This document shows positions 19,318-28,276 of a DNA stretch of 64,000 nucleotides, piece by piece. Within the stretch, counting starts at the first letter, position 1. Each line of letters opens with the position of its first letter. Below the pieces are notes generated by a model. It saw only the letters and a list, made by a program, of their open reading frames with translations, was not told where the DNA came from and ran no database searches. Both the position numbers and the translations under genes were made by a program. The stretch is from a bacterium (GTDB taxonomy: Bacteria; Bacteroidota; Ignavibacteria; Kapaibacteriales; UBA7675): assembly GCA_030430495.1 (NCBI GenBank), contig JAUIKM010000005.1, positions 124,001 through 188,000 on the forward strand, given 5' to 3'.

Positions 19318-20373
19318 ATGAAGCTGAACCAATTCGGCAACACCGGACTTCTGATCTCCGAACTGACTTTTGGAACCATGACATTCGGCGGTTCGAGCAT
19401 CTGGCAGATGCTCGGCGCCACCCAACAGGAAGAAGCCAATCGCCTCGTGGCGCGCGCCATCGACGGCGGCATCAACTGTTTTGACACGGCCGATATTTAC
19501 TCCGCGGGCGAGTCCGAACGGATTCTCGGCGCGGCGCTGGAAGGCAAACGCCACGAAGTCCTGATCGCCACCAAGGTGAAAGGACGCATAGGCAACAACA
19601 GCAACAGCGCCGGCCTGAACCGCGTGCACATCATGAATCAGGTGGAAAACAGCCTGCGCAATCTGCGCACGGACTACATCGACCTCTATCAGATTCACGG
19701 ATTTGATCCATTCACGCCGCCGGAAGACACCTTGCGCACGCTGAACGATCTGGTGCGCAGCGGCAAGGTCCGCTACATCGGCGTCTCCAATCTCGCAGCA
19801 TGGCAGATCGCCTACTGGGCGCAGCACGCGCGCCTGAGTGGTCTGGAGCCGATACAATCCGTGCAGGCCTACTACTCGCTGGCGGGCCGCAGCCTGGAGC
19901 GCGAAGTCATTCCGGCCTGCAAAGAGCTGGGACTCGGCATCATGGTCTGGAGTCCGCTCGCCGGCGGCTTCCTGACGGGCAAGTTCCGTCGCGACAACGA
20001 CCAGGTGGACGGCGCGCGCCGCACGGATTTTGACTTCCCGCCGGTGGACAAAGAGCGCAGTTACGACATCATCGAAGTTATGGCTGAAATCGCGGAAGTG
20101 CATTCGGTCAGCATCGCCCAGATTGCACTGGCCTGGGTGCGCATGCAGCCCGGCGTCACGACGACAATTATCGGCGCGCGACGCATGGACCAGTTGGAAG
20201 ACAACCTCAAATCGGTCGAGATCGAGTTGTCAGCCGACGAGCTGCAGCGCCTGGACGCCGTCAGCGCGTTGGGGCCGGAATATCCAGGCTGGATGGTCAA
20301 CATGCCGATCGATCGGTATCCGGGTTCTTCGTTGGAAGACCGCGTCCAGGCCCTGCGTGATTCGGCCAAATGA
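19318..20373 (+). CDS. Aldo/keto reductase
   Basis: The 351-aa protein has a perfect AAGGAG ribosome site. The (beta/alpha)8 aldo-keto reductase fold is clear: FGTMTFGG near the start, FDTADIYSAGESE (catalytic Asp and Tyr), IATKVKG (catalytic Lys) and YQIHGFDP (catalytic His). NADPH-binding residues lie near the C-terminus (TIIGARRMDQLEDN). It resembles the group that includes YajO-, Tas- and IolS-like reductases and should reduce aldehydes or ketones in the cytoplasm. Control by the adjacent TetR is inferred from the shared operator and suggests a detoxification role. The natural substrate is not known. Confidence 0.92.
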   Translation: MKLNQFGNTGLLISELTFGTMTFGGSSIWQMLGATQQEEANRLVARAIDGGINCFDTADIYSAGESERILGAALEGKRHEVLIATKVKGRIGNNSNSAGLNRVHIMNQVENSLRNLRTDYIDLYQIHGFDPFTPPEDTLRTLNDLVRSGKVRYIGVSNLAAWQIAYWAQHARLSGLEPIQSVQAYYSLAGRSLEREVIPACKELGLGIMVWSPLAGGFLTGKFRRDNDQVDGARRTDFDFPPVDKERSYDIIEVMAEIAEVHSVSIAQIALAWVRMQPGVTTTIIGARRMDQLEDNLKSVEIELSADELQRLDAVSALGPEYPGWMVNMPIDRYPGSSLEDRVQALRDSAK

Positions 20374-20410
20374 GGCAGTCAAACACGGCCGTGCCATGAC
20401 GTGCGGCGGT

Positions 20411-20442
20411 GTCGGAGAGTGTCGGTGTGCTGACACTCCGAC
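20411..20442 (+). terminator. Possible terminator hairpin after the aldo/keto reductase
   Basis: GTCGGAGAGTGTC pairs with GACACTCCGAC with a two-base bulge. No T-run follows on the plus strand, so termination is uncertain. Confidence 0.4.
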
Positions 20443-20456
20443 AGAAAACACTTAGA

Positions 20457-20494
20457 CCTACGTATGAGCTGTGAGCCCTTAGGGCTCACAGCTC
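20457..20494 (+). repeat. TACGTA-hairpin intergenic repeat, copy 1
   Basis: CTACGTAT precedes a perfect 13-bp palindrome (GAGCTGTGAGCCC, loop TTA, complement) at 20466-20494. The segment GCGTGCCAAAAAT follows about 10 bp later, and a one-base variant occurs after copy 2. Other copies are at 30310, 30450 and 46068. Confidence 0.85.
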
Positions 20495-20904
20495 TATTTG
20501 TTTGCGTGCCAAAAATCCTCGTGCTCCAAACCAGCCGCCCGGCGGGCGTCCCCAGCCGCTGAACGCACCACAGCGTCAAATAAACGAGCAAACACCGAGG
20601 CGGAAACGCCGCCGGCGCGCCCGGCTCAGGGATAGATTTCCGCCGGATTCCCTCGCCCGCCCATTTGTACCTCCGCCAAAAAGCGCCCGAAATTGCCAAA
20701 TTTCGACCAAAAACGTTCAGTCCCGCCGGTCTGAACCTGTCAAACAGCATTCGGACGTCCCGACCATCGGGTTTGGGCGCTTGGGGCTGTGCGGCTCCAT
20801 ATCTTGCCACCGACATTAAACCTGTCGCCCGGCGCACGGCTACAGACGGTGCGGCTTCAGGCGCGACACTCATTGGTTAACAAGAAAATTCAAGAGGTCG
20901 GTTG

Positions 20905-21918
20905 GTGAGTAAAATCAACAAATACGCAGCCATGGCGCTTGTCATGCTGGCTGTCAATATGATGACGGCGTGTGACGACGGCATTCTCGATCCGGCCGAG
21001 GCCGGCAATCTGGTGCCCAAAACGGTGATGGAAGATGCGGCGCTGCCCGCGATTGAAATGAACGGTTCGCGATTCCACCTGGAGACATTCGGCGATGCGG
21101 CCAATCCCGTCCTGATTATCCTGCACGGCGGGCCCGGGTCCGACTACCGCGGGCTGATGCGCCTGCTTGATCGCTACGACGGTTATTCGCTCACGGATTC
21201 TTTTTACGTCGTGATGTGGGATCAGCGCGGTGCGGGACTTTCGCAGCGCCATGACAAGGACGCGCTGACGCTCGACAACTATCGCGAGGACATCCGGCTG
21301 CTGGCCGAACGGTTTTCGCCCGACAGGCCGGTGTATCTGCTGGGGCACTCCTGGGGCGGCATGTACGCCACGCTGATGATCAACTCCTTCCCGCAGCGCG
21401 TCGCAGGCGCCGTACTGTTTGAGCCGGGACCGCTCAACGCCGATTTCTACGAAGAGGTCAGGGACGACATTATCGATCTGGATTTTTTCAGCGAGTGGCT
21501 GAACGATTGGGCCTGGAGCCAGCAGTTTTTTACGCCCGACGAACACGCGCGTATGGATTTTGAGCGCACCCTCGGCGCTCGCAGCGCCCAGCCGCATTTT
21601 CACCGCCGAATGGATGTCGACCCGATGCCCTACTGGCGTCAGGGCGCCGCCGTTTCCACTTACCTGGTTGAGGACGGAATTGAGGACGGCAAAGCCGTGT
21701 ACGATTTCACGTCCAACCTGTCTGCGTTTAACACCAAAGTCCGCTTTGTGGCCGGCAGTTTAACCGAGGTGATCGGCAAGGAATTTCAACAACGCCAGAT
21801 GCAGAAATTCCCCGCAAGCGATCTGCGCATCATCGATGGTTACGGTCACGACATGGTCTGGCACGCGGCCGCGCAGTCGGTCGCCATTGCACGCGACTAT
21901 TTTGAAAGCCTGCGCTGA
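20905..21918 (+). CDS. Alpha/beta-hydrolase lipoprotein (prolyl-iminopeptidase-like)
   Basis: I chose GTG 20905 (337 aa), with AGAGG 7 nt upstream. A TTG 3 bp earlier is also possible. An N-terminal hydrophobic segment ends in the lipobox MMTAC, so a lipidated protein is predicted. The fold is clear: oxyanion-hole HGGPGSDYRG, WDQRGAGLS, nucleophile serine in GHSWGG, and a C-terminal histidine in GYGHDM. HGGPGS plus WDQRGxGxS is typical of prolyl iminopeptidases and related epoxide-hydrolase-like enzymes. Placement in the envelope suggests scavenging of peptides or esters, but the substrate is open. It is followed 45 bp later by a beta-barrel gene, probably co-transcribed. Confidence 0.88.
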   Translation: MSKINKYAAMALVMLAVNMMTACDDGILDPAEAGNLVPKTVMEDAALPAIEMNGSRFHLETFGDAANPVLIILHGGPGSDYRGLMRLLDRYDGYSLTDSFYVVMWDQRGAGLSQRHDKDALTLDNYREDIRLLAERFSPDRPVYLLGHSWGGMYATLMINSFPQRVAGAVLFEPGPLNADFYEEVRDDIIDLDFFSEWLNDWAWSQQFFTPDEHARMDFERTLGARSAQPHFHRRMDVDPMPYWRQGAAVSTYLVEDGIEDGKAVYDFTSNLSAFNTKVRFVAGSLTEVIGKEFQQRQMQKFPASDLRIIDGYGHDMVWHAAAQSVAIARDYFESLR

Positions 21919-21963
21919 CGACTTAAACGCATTTAACACAAACGGAATACAAGGAATATTACC

Positions 21964-22641
21964 ATGTCTGTTTTAACCCGGACGGCAATTGTCATTGCCT
22001 TTTTCTGCATGAGCCTTTTGTTTGTCGCCGAGGCGCAGGTGTACAACCCGCAGCAGAGTGAATTGGGCGGCGGCCGTGTATTTCTCAGTCTCGGCCTGGA
22101 TCCGGCCGTGCAGATGACGCTCGGATATTCGCACGATGTCGACTGTTTTAACCGGACTCTGCGCGTCGGTTACGACCTGACGCTGCCGGCCGGCAAAGCC
22201 GACCTGAACGATCTGCGCCTGCGCTGGTGGAGCATTGCGCCCCTGCTCGGCGAGCAGGACTGGCGCGTACAGGGCATCATTGGTTTAAGTGCCGTTACAA
22301 CGGAAAACGACACCTACGACGGCATCAGTTTCGGCATGGACCTGGGCGCGCAGGCCGGCATGTACAAACCGGACTGGAGCGTCGCCGCCGAATTCGGATT
22401 CACTAAATCGATGTTCACGCATGTGTCGCACAACGACTGGTATCGCGATTACATTTATGCCGATGCAAAAGACGGCTGGTACGGCGGCGCCGGCGGCGTG
22501 TGGCGCTTCGGCCTGGCGGCTTCGTATTCATTCGATCCGGTGGACCTGGAACTGCGCGGCGGCCTGCGCACCGGCGAGGGCGAAGGCATGTTGATCCCGC
22601 CGATGTACTTAACGCTCGGCGCCGCCTACAACCTCAACTGA
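21964..22641 (+). CDS. Predicted outer-membrane beta-barrel protein
   Basis: This 225-aa protein has a signal peptide (MSVLTRTAIVIAFFCM to VAEAQ). It is dominated by alternating hydrophobic/polar strands rich in G, Y and W, such as MTLGYSHDV, LRVGYDLTL and FGLAASYSFD. About eight strands can be drawn, which fits a small outer-membrane barrel. The C-terminus is YNLN rather than the usual aromatic. I do not recognise the family. It lies directly downstream of the hydrolase lipoprotein. Its 3' end overlaps that of the convergent AraC-type gene by 33 bp. Confidence 0.7.
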   Translation: MSVLTRTAIVIAFFCMSLLFVAEAQVYNPQQSELGGGRVFLSLGLDPAVQMTLGYSHDVDCFNRTLRVGYDLTLPAGKADLNDLRLRWWSIAPLLGEQDWRVQGIIGLSAVTTENDTYDGISFGMDLGAQAGMYKPDWSVAAEFGFTKSMFTHVSHNDWYRDYIYADAKDGWYGGAGGVWRFGLAASYSFDPVDLELRGGLRTGEGEGMLIPPMYLTLGAAYNLN

Positions 22642-23850
22642 GGCCTCGCGCCGCACCTGCGAGGGCGTCTTGCCGACGTGTTTTTTGAAGATGGTGTTAA
22701 AGGTCGATTTGGCGTTAAAACCGGCGTCATATGCGAGCGCCAGAATTGTCAGGTGCTGTGCGGCCGGATCCCGCAGCAGTCGGCGCACTTCCGCCACGCG
22801 GTAGGCATTAACAAAGTCGTAGAAGTTTTTGCCGAAGCGCGTGTTGATGACCTCGGTCAGGTTGTGCGCCGTGACGTCCAGCGCCTGTGCCAGTTCACTC
22901 AGCGTCAGGTTGGCGTTGCGCCAGGGTTCTTCACTGCGCATGTAATTCTCGAGCTGTTGCTGGAGACTCTGCGCGCGCGCCTCGTCCAGTCCCGACTTGC
23001 GATAGGCCGCCGTTGTCGGCGTTTCCTGCGGCGCGGCGTTTAACTGCGCGGGCTCGGAATTTGACGGCATTGCGGCTGTGTTGTCGGCGGGAATTGTCGT
23101 TTTAACGTCCGCCGAAACCGCCGGGACGTCGGCGTGGAAAATCTCCGGTTGGCGCAGCCCCAGGTAACCGATGGCATAGATAAACACGGCCACGGCAAAA
23201 GGCGTCAGGCTGATCGGCGTGTTCGTCAGCGCGATGCCCATCTCGTACAACACAAAGTTAAACAGGGCAAAAGCCCAGATCAGAACCAGGCCGATGGTCA
23301 GGTGGCGCAGCCAGCGCAGGTTAATGCGGTCGATGGACGAATATGTATCGCGAATGTCGCGCGCGTGGCGGTACAGCAGCCTGGCTGTTAACACGGCGTA
23401 AACACAGCCGTGGATGTGTTTGGCGTAGCCGATAATGCGCTGGTCCGGCGGAAAGTTGCCCGCCATCATCTGTTCAATAAACTCGAGTTTAAACGCTTGC
23501 GAGGCAAAGTAGACCTGTGAATCGTACAACAGCACAATCAGCGCCGGTATAAAATGCAGCAGGTAGACCCGCTTGAATTCCTGCCCGCCGCGCATGACAA
23601 TGAGTGCATATAAATACAGGATCGGCCCAAAGACAAAAATAAGCGGCTCGGAAACCCCGATAAAAGCTGTCGTCTCGCGAAACCACTCCGACCCGTAATA
23701 TACCGCTTCCAGCAGGAAAATCGCCATCCCGATCATCGACGTCGCCAGCACCCGGTTCGCCATAGTGTTAACTTTGCGCCCGAGCAGCAGCACGCTCAGG
23801 AACACGCCCTGCGCCGCACCCACGACCAAAACAAACAGGAGAATCTGCAT
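22609..23850 (-). CDS. Membrane-bound AraC-family transcriptional regulator
   Basis: The 413-aa protein (start ATG 23850) opens with a membrane region of about seven hydrophobic helices (residues ~1-230, beginning MQILLFVLVVGAAQG). A polar linker rich in A, P, N and T follows (~240-300), then a C-terminal AraC DNA-binding domain. That domain has two helix-turn-helix motifs: LTLSELAQALDVTAHNLTEV, and ILALAYDAGFNAKSTFNTIF ending in KTPSQVRRE. Such membrane AraC proteins are common in Bacteroidota and presumably sense a signal at the membrane. The target genes are unknown. The convergent overlap with the barrel gene suggests mutual antisense effects. Confidence 0.88.
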   Translation of the reverse strand: MQILLFVLVVGAAQGVFLSVLLLGRKVNTMANRVLATSMIGMAIFLLEAVYYGSEWFRETTAFIGVSEPLIFVFGPILYLYALIVMRGGQEFKRVYLLHFIPALIVLLYDSQVYFASQAFKLEFIEQMMAGNFPPDQRIIGYAKHIHGCVYAVLTARLLYRHARDIRDTYSSIDRINLRWLRHLTIGLVLIWAFALFNFVLYEMGIALTNTPISLTPFAVAVFIYAIGYLGLRQPEIFHADVPAVSADVKTTIPADNTAAMPSNSEPAQLNAAPQETPTTAAYRKSGLDEARAQSLQQQLENYMRSEEPWRNANLTLSELAQALDVTAHNLTEVINTRFGKNFYDFVNAYRVAEVRRLLRDPAAQHLTILALAYDAGFNAKSTFNTIFKKHVGKTPSQVRREASVEVVGGAER

Positions 23851-24106
23851 AAGGCCCGCTGTATGTTGTTCACTTTTACCCGGCAAAATACCCGGCGTCC
23901 ACCGCAATTTACGTCACTCACGCCCGCCGCCGCAAATCGACCTTTTTCTTGATGGCGTGCGCTCCGTGGAGCGCCCTTTTAAATCCATCTTGTTTGTCGG
24001 CGTGTGAGAAGCCGGAAGGCCCCGAGACAGTCCCGTTTTGTCGCGTTTCAGGTTGACCGTTTCAGTCGCTGAGTATGGAAACCGACACGCGAAAAATTTG
24101 CCTTGT

Positions 24107-24976
24107 TCAGTCGGCGGAGCTGTTGAACTGCCGGAAAAAATGCCGCGCCGCCAGCCGCCCCTGTTTCAGCAGAAAGTTTTTGTCGTCCTGGGAGAGGTTG
24201 AAATTGGTCAGGCTGATCGCGCCGGTGTTGATCAGAATTGTGTGGTTTTGCACAGTCTCGTTTAAAAGCCATTTGGCCGACTGGCCGCCGATCAGCGCGC
24301 CGAAGAGGCGTTGCACGTATTCCAGCGGCGTGTCATAGCCGAATGTGTTGTCGCTGTTTTCGTCGCCGGTATCCGCGCCTCCGAATGCCAGGCCGAGCGT
24401 TTCTTCGAGTTTGCCGAGCCCGAAAATCGGGTAGTTCAGCACCACGCCGCCGTCCACCAGAATCTGGCCGTCGATCTTCACAGCATCGAACAACAGCGGG
24501 ATCGACATTGAGGCGCGCACGGCCAAGGCCAGGCTGGTATCCGGCGTTTTGGCAAAACTGAATTCCCTGACGCGCTGTGTGCTCAGGTTGGTGGCGTGCA
24601 CGTGCAGATCCAGCCCGCCCCCTTTGTTTAAGTCCGCAAACGTGGCGTCGGCGTCGCCCAGTCGTTCTTCCACTGCCTCACGCAGGAAATTCTCCGCAAA
24701 GTCGCCGCGATAGTAGCCGTAGCGCGAGGCGAGCTGCATCACGCCGCCGTCGTCCTGAAAACCGGCAAAATCGAGGTTCTCCATTTTGCTGCGGATCTCC
24801 TCGGCCGAGTTGCCCAGCGCCAGCAGCAGAGCGATGATCGATCCGGCCGAGGTGCCGGACACGCGCCGGATCTGTGGCAGAATACTCCTGGCCTCCAGTT
24901 CTTCCAGCACGCTGACGTAGGCGATGCCCCAGACGCCGCCGCCTTCCAGCACAAGATTGACAAATGGATATTGCAT
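24107..24976 (-). CDS. Patatin-like phospholipase
   Basis: Starting at ATG 24976 (289 aa; a GTG at 25000 is an alternative), the protein shows the patatin signature. It has the glycine-rich oxyanion loop LEGGGVWGIAY, nucleophile serine S43 in SGTSAGS, and the catalytic aspartate in LVDGGVV. Together they form the Ser-Asp dyad of the RssA/ExoU-type lipid acyl hydrolases. There is no signal peptide, so it is probably cytoplasmic or membrane-associated and acts on phospholipids. It follows the DUF1287 lipoprotein gene with a hairpin between them. It could be housekeeping lipid turnover or an effector; nothing nearby favours the latter. Confidence 0.9.
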   Translation of the reverse strand: MQYPFVNLVLEGGGVWGIAYVSVLEELEARSILPQIRRVSGTSAGSIIALLLALGNSAEEIRSKMENLDFAGFQDDGGVMQLASRYGYYRGDFAENFLREAVEERLGDADATFADLNKGGGLDLHVHATNLSTQRVREFSFAKTPDTSLALAVRASMSIPLLFDAVKIDGQILVDGGVVLNYPIFGLGKLEETLGLAFGGADTGDENSDNTFGYDTPLEYVQRLFGALIGGQSAKWLLNETVQNHTILINTGAISLTNFNLSQDDKNFLLKQGRLAARHFFRQFNSSAD

Positions 24977-25011
24977 GGCGCTTAAACAATTCGATTTCAC
25001 ACAACAAATGT

Positions 25012-25038
25012 GCGCCCCGCTCGGTCCAGGCGGGGCGC
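25012..25038 (-). terminator. Hairpin between the DUF1287 and patatin genes
   Basis: A perfect 9-bp GC-rich stem (GCGCCCCGC with GCGGGGCGC, 9-nt loop) is followed on the minus strand by ACATTTGTTG. It lies 44 bp past the stop of the DUF1287 gene. Confidence 0.6.
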
Positions 25039-25082
25039 CGTTGCAAAACTACGGTCAAATTGTGTGCCGCGCCAATCGAATC

Positions 25083-25718
25083 TCAACCCTGTGAGTCGGC
25101 GGCGGGCCGGGCGGGAAATTTCGGGCGGTAGTGTCCGATGATTTTGAATCCAAACAGGAAGTCGCTCTCCACCGTGCCCCAGCCGGCGTTGTGAATAATC
25201 AGCGGCACGTCTTCTTCCGTCCGCCCATTGCTGACAATCCCGATGTGCGTCATTTTATCGCTGATCTGCCAGCAGACAATATCGCCGGTCTGGTAATTGG
25301 CCGCCACGCGCGTGACCTTCTGTTTAAACCCCTTGCGTTCCATCCATTTCATGAGGTTCGGCACCCGCCGGTGATCTATGTTTGGGTCCGGTCCTTTCAG
25401 CCCCCATTTCTGCGGATATTTCTCGAAATGTGCCGACATGTCGAGGTGAACTTCCTTCTGCAGGTCCACACCCAGCCGGCGGAACGCGCGGATCACGACG
25501 TCGGTGCAGACGCCGGTTGTACTGTCGACGTCGCCGCCGGGATACTCGAGTTTCACGTAGGCCGGATCGTACTTGGTCGTCACGCCTATCTGCCGACGCG
25601 CGGCGTCCACCAGCGGCGTGGACGCCGTGTAGTAATCGGGCGAGTCGGAGAAGATGTAACTACAGGCAGTGAGCTGCACGGCCAGCAGCCCCAGGCAAAG
25701 AGTCAGAAAACGGGACAT
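25083..25718 (-). CDS. DUF1287-family lipoprotein
   Basis: The 211-aa protein begins with a lipoprotein signal peptide and lipobox (LLAVQLTAC). The rest matches the DUF1287 (YijF-like) family along its length: ARRQIGVTTKYDPAY, YPGGDV, GVCTDVVIRAFRRLG, the invariant PNIDHRRVPNL, and GDIVCW followed by HIGIVSN and HNAGWG. The Cys (GVCTD) and His (HIGIV) arrangement recalls NlpC/P60-type papain-like hydrolases, so a role at the cell wall is plausible but unproven for the family. It appears monocistronic. Confidence 0.9.
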   Translation of the reverse strand: MSRFLTLCLGLLAVQLTACSYIFSDSPDYYTASTPLVDAARRQIGVTTKYDPAYVKLEYPGGDVDSTTGVCTDVVIRAFRRLGVDLQKEVHLDMSAHFEKYPQKWGLKGPDPNIDHRRVPNLMKWMERKGFKQKVTRVAANYQTGDIVCWQISDKMTHIGIVSNGRTEEDVPLIIHNAGWGTVESDFLFGFKIIGHYRPKFPARPAADSQG

Positions 25719-25949
25719 GTGTTTGAACTCCGGAACAAACGTTGCGCGGCTTGAGCGCTCCGGAGGCTACGCGGGAGAAGGGGAGAGGTTGCGGCGAAGT
25801 CGACACCCTGCGCCAGGCGATCTTCGACCTCGCCAACGATCCGGTCGGCGTGTGGGCGAGGCTCGCGGACTTCTACGGTGACTCCCGCTGAAACCGCAGG
25901 ACGCCCGGCCACGGAAAAACGAGGTCACGTCCGTTTACCCACGCCGCGC

Positions 25950-26240
25950 GCTACGTTCAGGCGCCAAACTGGCCCGTTCGCGTTTTTCCGCTTGTACAGT
26001 CCTTGCGGCTGCGGCATGTTGCATGTGTCGAAGCCGTCCGGAGGTTTCGGCCGCGCCGCAGCAGGGGAGTTCCGTTGGAAGGAATGCGAGACCCCGGGAG
26101 TGAATTGCCGATGAAAACCGCGTAAAAAATTGGGGTCGGGCGAGTGTGTCCGGGAGTGTGGAAAAAGTGGAAAATTGGCAGGTGACGGCGGGGGTGGGGG
26201 CCCTTTTTAAGGGCCAAACTATGCCCAAATTTAAACAACC
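25950..26240 (+). repeat. Diverged third copy of the direct-repeat family
   Basis: Blocks such as GCATGT, GTCGAAGC, CCGGAG and CGGCCG-GCCGCA, then AAAATTGGCAGG and a GGGGCCC run, occur in the same order as in 11981-12240. Gaps and substitutions are many, so this is a visual alignment only. Confidence 0.45.
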
Positions 26241-26659
26241 AATATCACAGATTCTCTCCACATACACAAGAGCGAAATTGATCCGCTGCGTGATTGTTTT
26301 GCCGAAAGTTACCCTCAACGCCAACAACAATTGCAATAGTGGAGCCGCGCGTTTTCGCGATCATCACGCCGACCACAACCGACATTCCAAACTTCAACGT
26401 CGTCGGTACTATCGCCCGGCCGTTCCTCCCGTTGCAGCCGAAACGTTTTGCCAAAGCATGCTGCTTAAACTTAATTTGTGTTCTTCGACTTAAACATCCC
26501 TCCAGATCGCTTTGAGTCCGTCGCTGCACTCCGTCCTCAGGCTCCATAAAACTCTTGTTAATCACCGTGCCGGATGGCATCTGTCGCCGAGCAAGTGTTA
26601 AACCACCAGGTCAAAAAGTGATAATCCCGCGTGGAGTCATCACGCCCGCTAAAGCAGAA

Positions 26660-26698
26660 ACCGCAGGCCGCCCGGCTTCACGCCGGTCAACCTGCGGT
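26660..26698 (-). terminator. Hairpin terminator of the propeller gene
   Basis: ACCGCAGG and CCTGCGGT enclose an inner GCCGG/CCGGC hairpin. The structure lies 16 bp past the stop at 26714, and TTTCTGCTTT follows on the minus strand. Confidence 0.6.
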
Positions 26699-26713
26699 CT
26701 GTGCCTTCATTTC

Positions 26714-28276
26714 TTATTCGCGACTGTCCTTGATGCAAACCAGATAGCGGTTTGTTCCCATGTAAACGCTGTCGCCCTTGCGGTTGAAGTAGATGCCGCC
26801 GTATTCGTGGCAGTACTGCAGGCCGCGCCCCAGCGTGATGCGCCAGATGATGCGCCCGTCCCACGAGTCCATCGCGCAGATGCTGTACATGCCGCCTTTG
26901 TCCGACGAATGGTCGTCAAACCAGTCGCCCGTGTGCGCAAAGATCAGGCCGCTCTCGCGCGCCAGCATGTTCATGGCAAAGTAGCAGGTGTTGTTGTTTT
27001 CCCAGATCACCGGATCCTTTTTGACATCGTCGCCAATCTCCACAAGCGCCATGCCGGGTTCGTTCGAAACGTATTGCGAGCGCGGGTAATCGACCGTGTG
27101 CCCGAAGTTGTTTTCCGCGACAAAACGATTGTTGACGCCGATCAGCGAAGCCTCGTCGCAGCCGCGCATTTTGGCGAAGACCGGCACGTTGGCTACCGGT
27201 TCTCCGGTGTCGCGATCGTAGACCGAGACGTGCACCTGCGGGTAGGCGTTGTCCGTGATCGCCACCAGCTTCCGGCCGTCCTCCGTGTCCGTTAATGTCG
27301 GCGTGGTGCCGGAGCCGATATTTGTCTGGCCCGGTTTGAGCAGTCCGCTGTTTTCATAGGGCGCGGCGTAGCGTGAGCTGACTTTGCCGCTTGCGGCGTC
27401 ATAAGCTGCGGCGTGCAGGAAACCGCGGTTGCAGCGGCCTTCCTCGTCCAGTGCGTTGGTCACGAAATACGCGCCGTCCTGGTCGACGGCAAAAGTGTTG
27501 TTGTTCCATTGATTCTCGAGTTCCATCGCATCGCGCAGGACCGTGCGGCAGCCGCCCGGCTGCGAGGCGTCCGGCGTGATTTCCACCACCGCAATCCAGG
27601 CGTTCGACACCAGCGATCCCGGCGGCGTGAAATCGTACTGGCCGGCGATTAAACACCAGTACAGATTGGTGTTGTCGTTCCAGACCGGCAGCGCCGAATA
27701 CAGCGAATTGTTGTCCGGCGAGCCTGTCACGAGCGTAATAATGTCCTCACTGGACCACAGCGGATCGATGCTGTAGATTTCCTCGCGCTGCGCCACATCT
27801 GCGGTCGGATAACAACTGATGCAGTTGTTGGCGATCACGACGGTGTTGTTGTCCTGGTTTAAGTAGAAATAACCGCCGCCGAACGAGTTGGGCACGAGTT
27901 TTGATGTTTTGGTCGCCGAAAGGATGTTGCAGTCCTCGTCGAAGATCACCAGCCGGTACTGGCCCTCCGCAGGCGCAAAAGAGATGCCGATCATCTGATT
28001 GTTTGCATTGCACACCATCGTCGGCGTGAAGCCGTAGGGATTGTACTGTTTAATAAGTTTCAGCTTTTTGTAGGTCGGGCCGTGCAGGCCGACCGATTCC
28101 GAGCAGTAGCTGTCCTGGTGCGGGCTGGACCAGTTGTTCTCGCCCAGGCCCGGGTTCTGCGGCATTGTTACGCCGCCGTAGAGATTGTTGAGACTGCGGT
28201 TAAAACCGTCCGGACCGGACATGACGGTGTGAATTTCCTCACTGCGCCAATTGATGACCTGATCGAAGGGATTCAT
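26714..28276 (-). CDS. Beta-propeller protein (PQQ-like repeats), function unknown
   Basis: The 520-aa protein has a good ribosome site (GAGGAACAACA before ATG) but no signal peptide. It consists of repeated four-strand units, such as GGYFYLNQDNNTVVIAN, GIYFNRKGDSVYMGTNR and AYDAASGKVSSRY, that fit a PQQ/WD-type beta-propeller. Segments like GRIIWRITLGRG are typical of PQQ-like repeats, but the tryptophan-docking motifs of true quinoprotein dehydrogenases are not obvious. It is unusually rich in cysteine and asparagine for a cytoplasmic protein (for example NCISCYPT). I do not recognise a specific family. It has no operon partner. Confidence 0.7.
   Translation of the reverse strand: MNPFDQVINWRSEEIHTVMSGPDGFNRSLNNLYGGVTMPQNPGLGENNWSSPHQDSYCSESVGLHGPTYKKLKLIKQYNPYGFTPTMVCNANNQMIGISFAPAEGQYRLVIFDEDCNILSATKTSKLVPNSFGGGYFYLNQDNNTVVIANNCISCYPTADVAQREEIYSIDPLWSSEDIITLVTGSPDNNSLYSALPVWNDNTNLYWCLIAGQYDFTPPGSLVSNAWIAVVEITPDASQPGGCRTVLRDAMELENQWNNNTFAVDQDGAYFVTNALDEEGRCNRGFLHAAAYDAASGKVSSRYAAPYENSGLLKPGQTNIGSGTTPTLTDTEDGRKLVAITDNAYPQVHVSVYDRDTGEPVANVPVFAKMRGCDEASLIGVNNRFVAENNFGHTVDYPRSQYVSNEPGMALVEIGDDVKKDPVIWENNNTCYFAMNMLARESGLIFAHTGDWFDDHSSDKGGMYSICAMDSWDGRIIWRITLGRGLQYCHEYGGIYFNRKGDSVYMGTNRYLVCIKDSRE

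Larger units (their letters stand above)
20374..20904. other. Intergenic gap with two hairpins
   Basis: It contains a terminator-like hairpin (20411-20442) and the TACGTA-flanked palindrome (20457-20494). I see no gene in the rest. Confidence 0.5.
25719..26713. other. Repeat-containing intergenic region (1 kb)
   Basis: It holds a short coding-like tail (25796-25891), a diverged copy of the direct repeat from 11981 (25950-26080), and two copies of a segment reading GAAACCGCAGG-N-CGCCCGGC (near 25890 and 26657). The second copy forms the terminator of the propeller gene. There is no complete gene. Confidence 0.5.
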
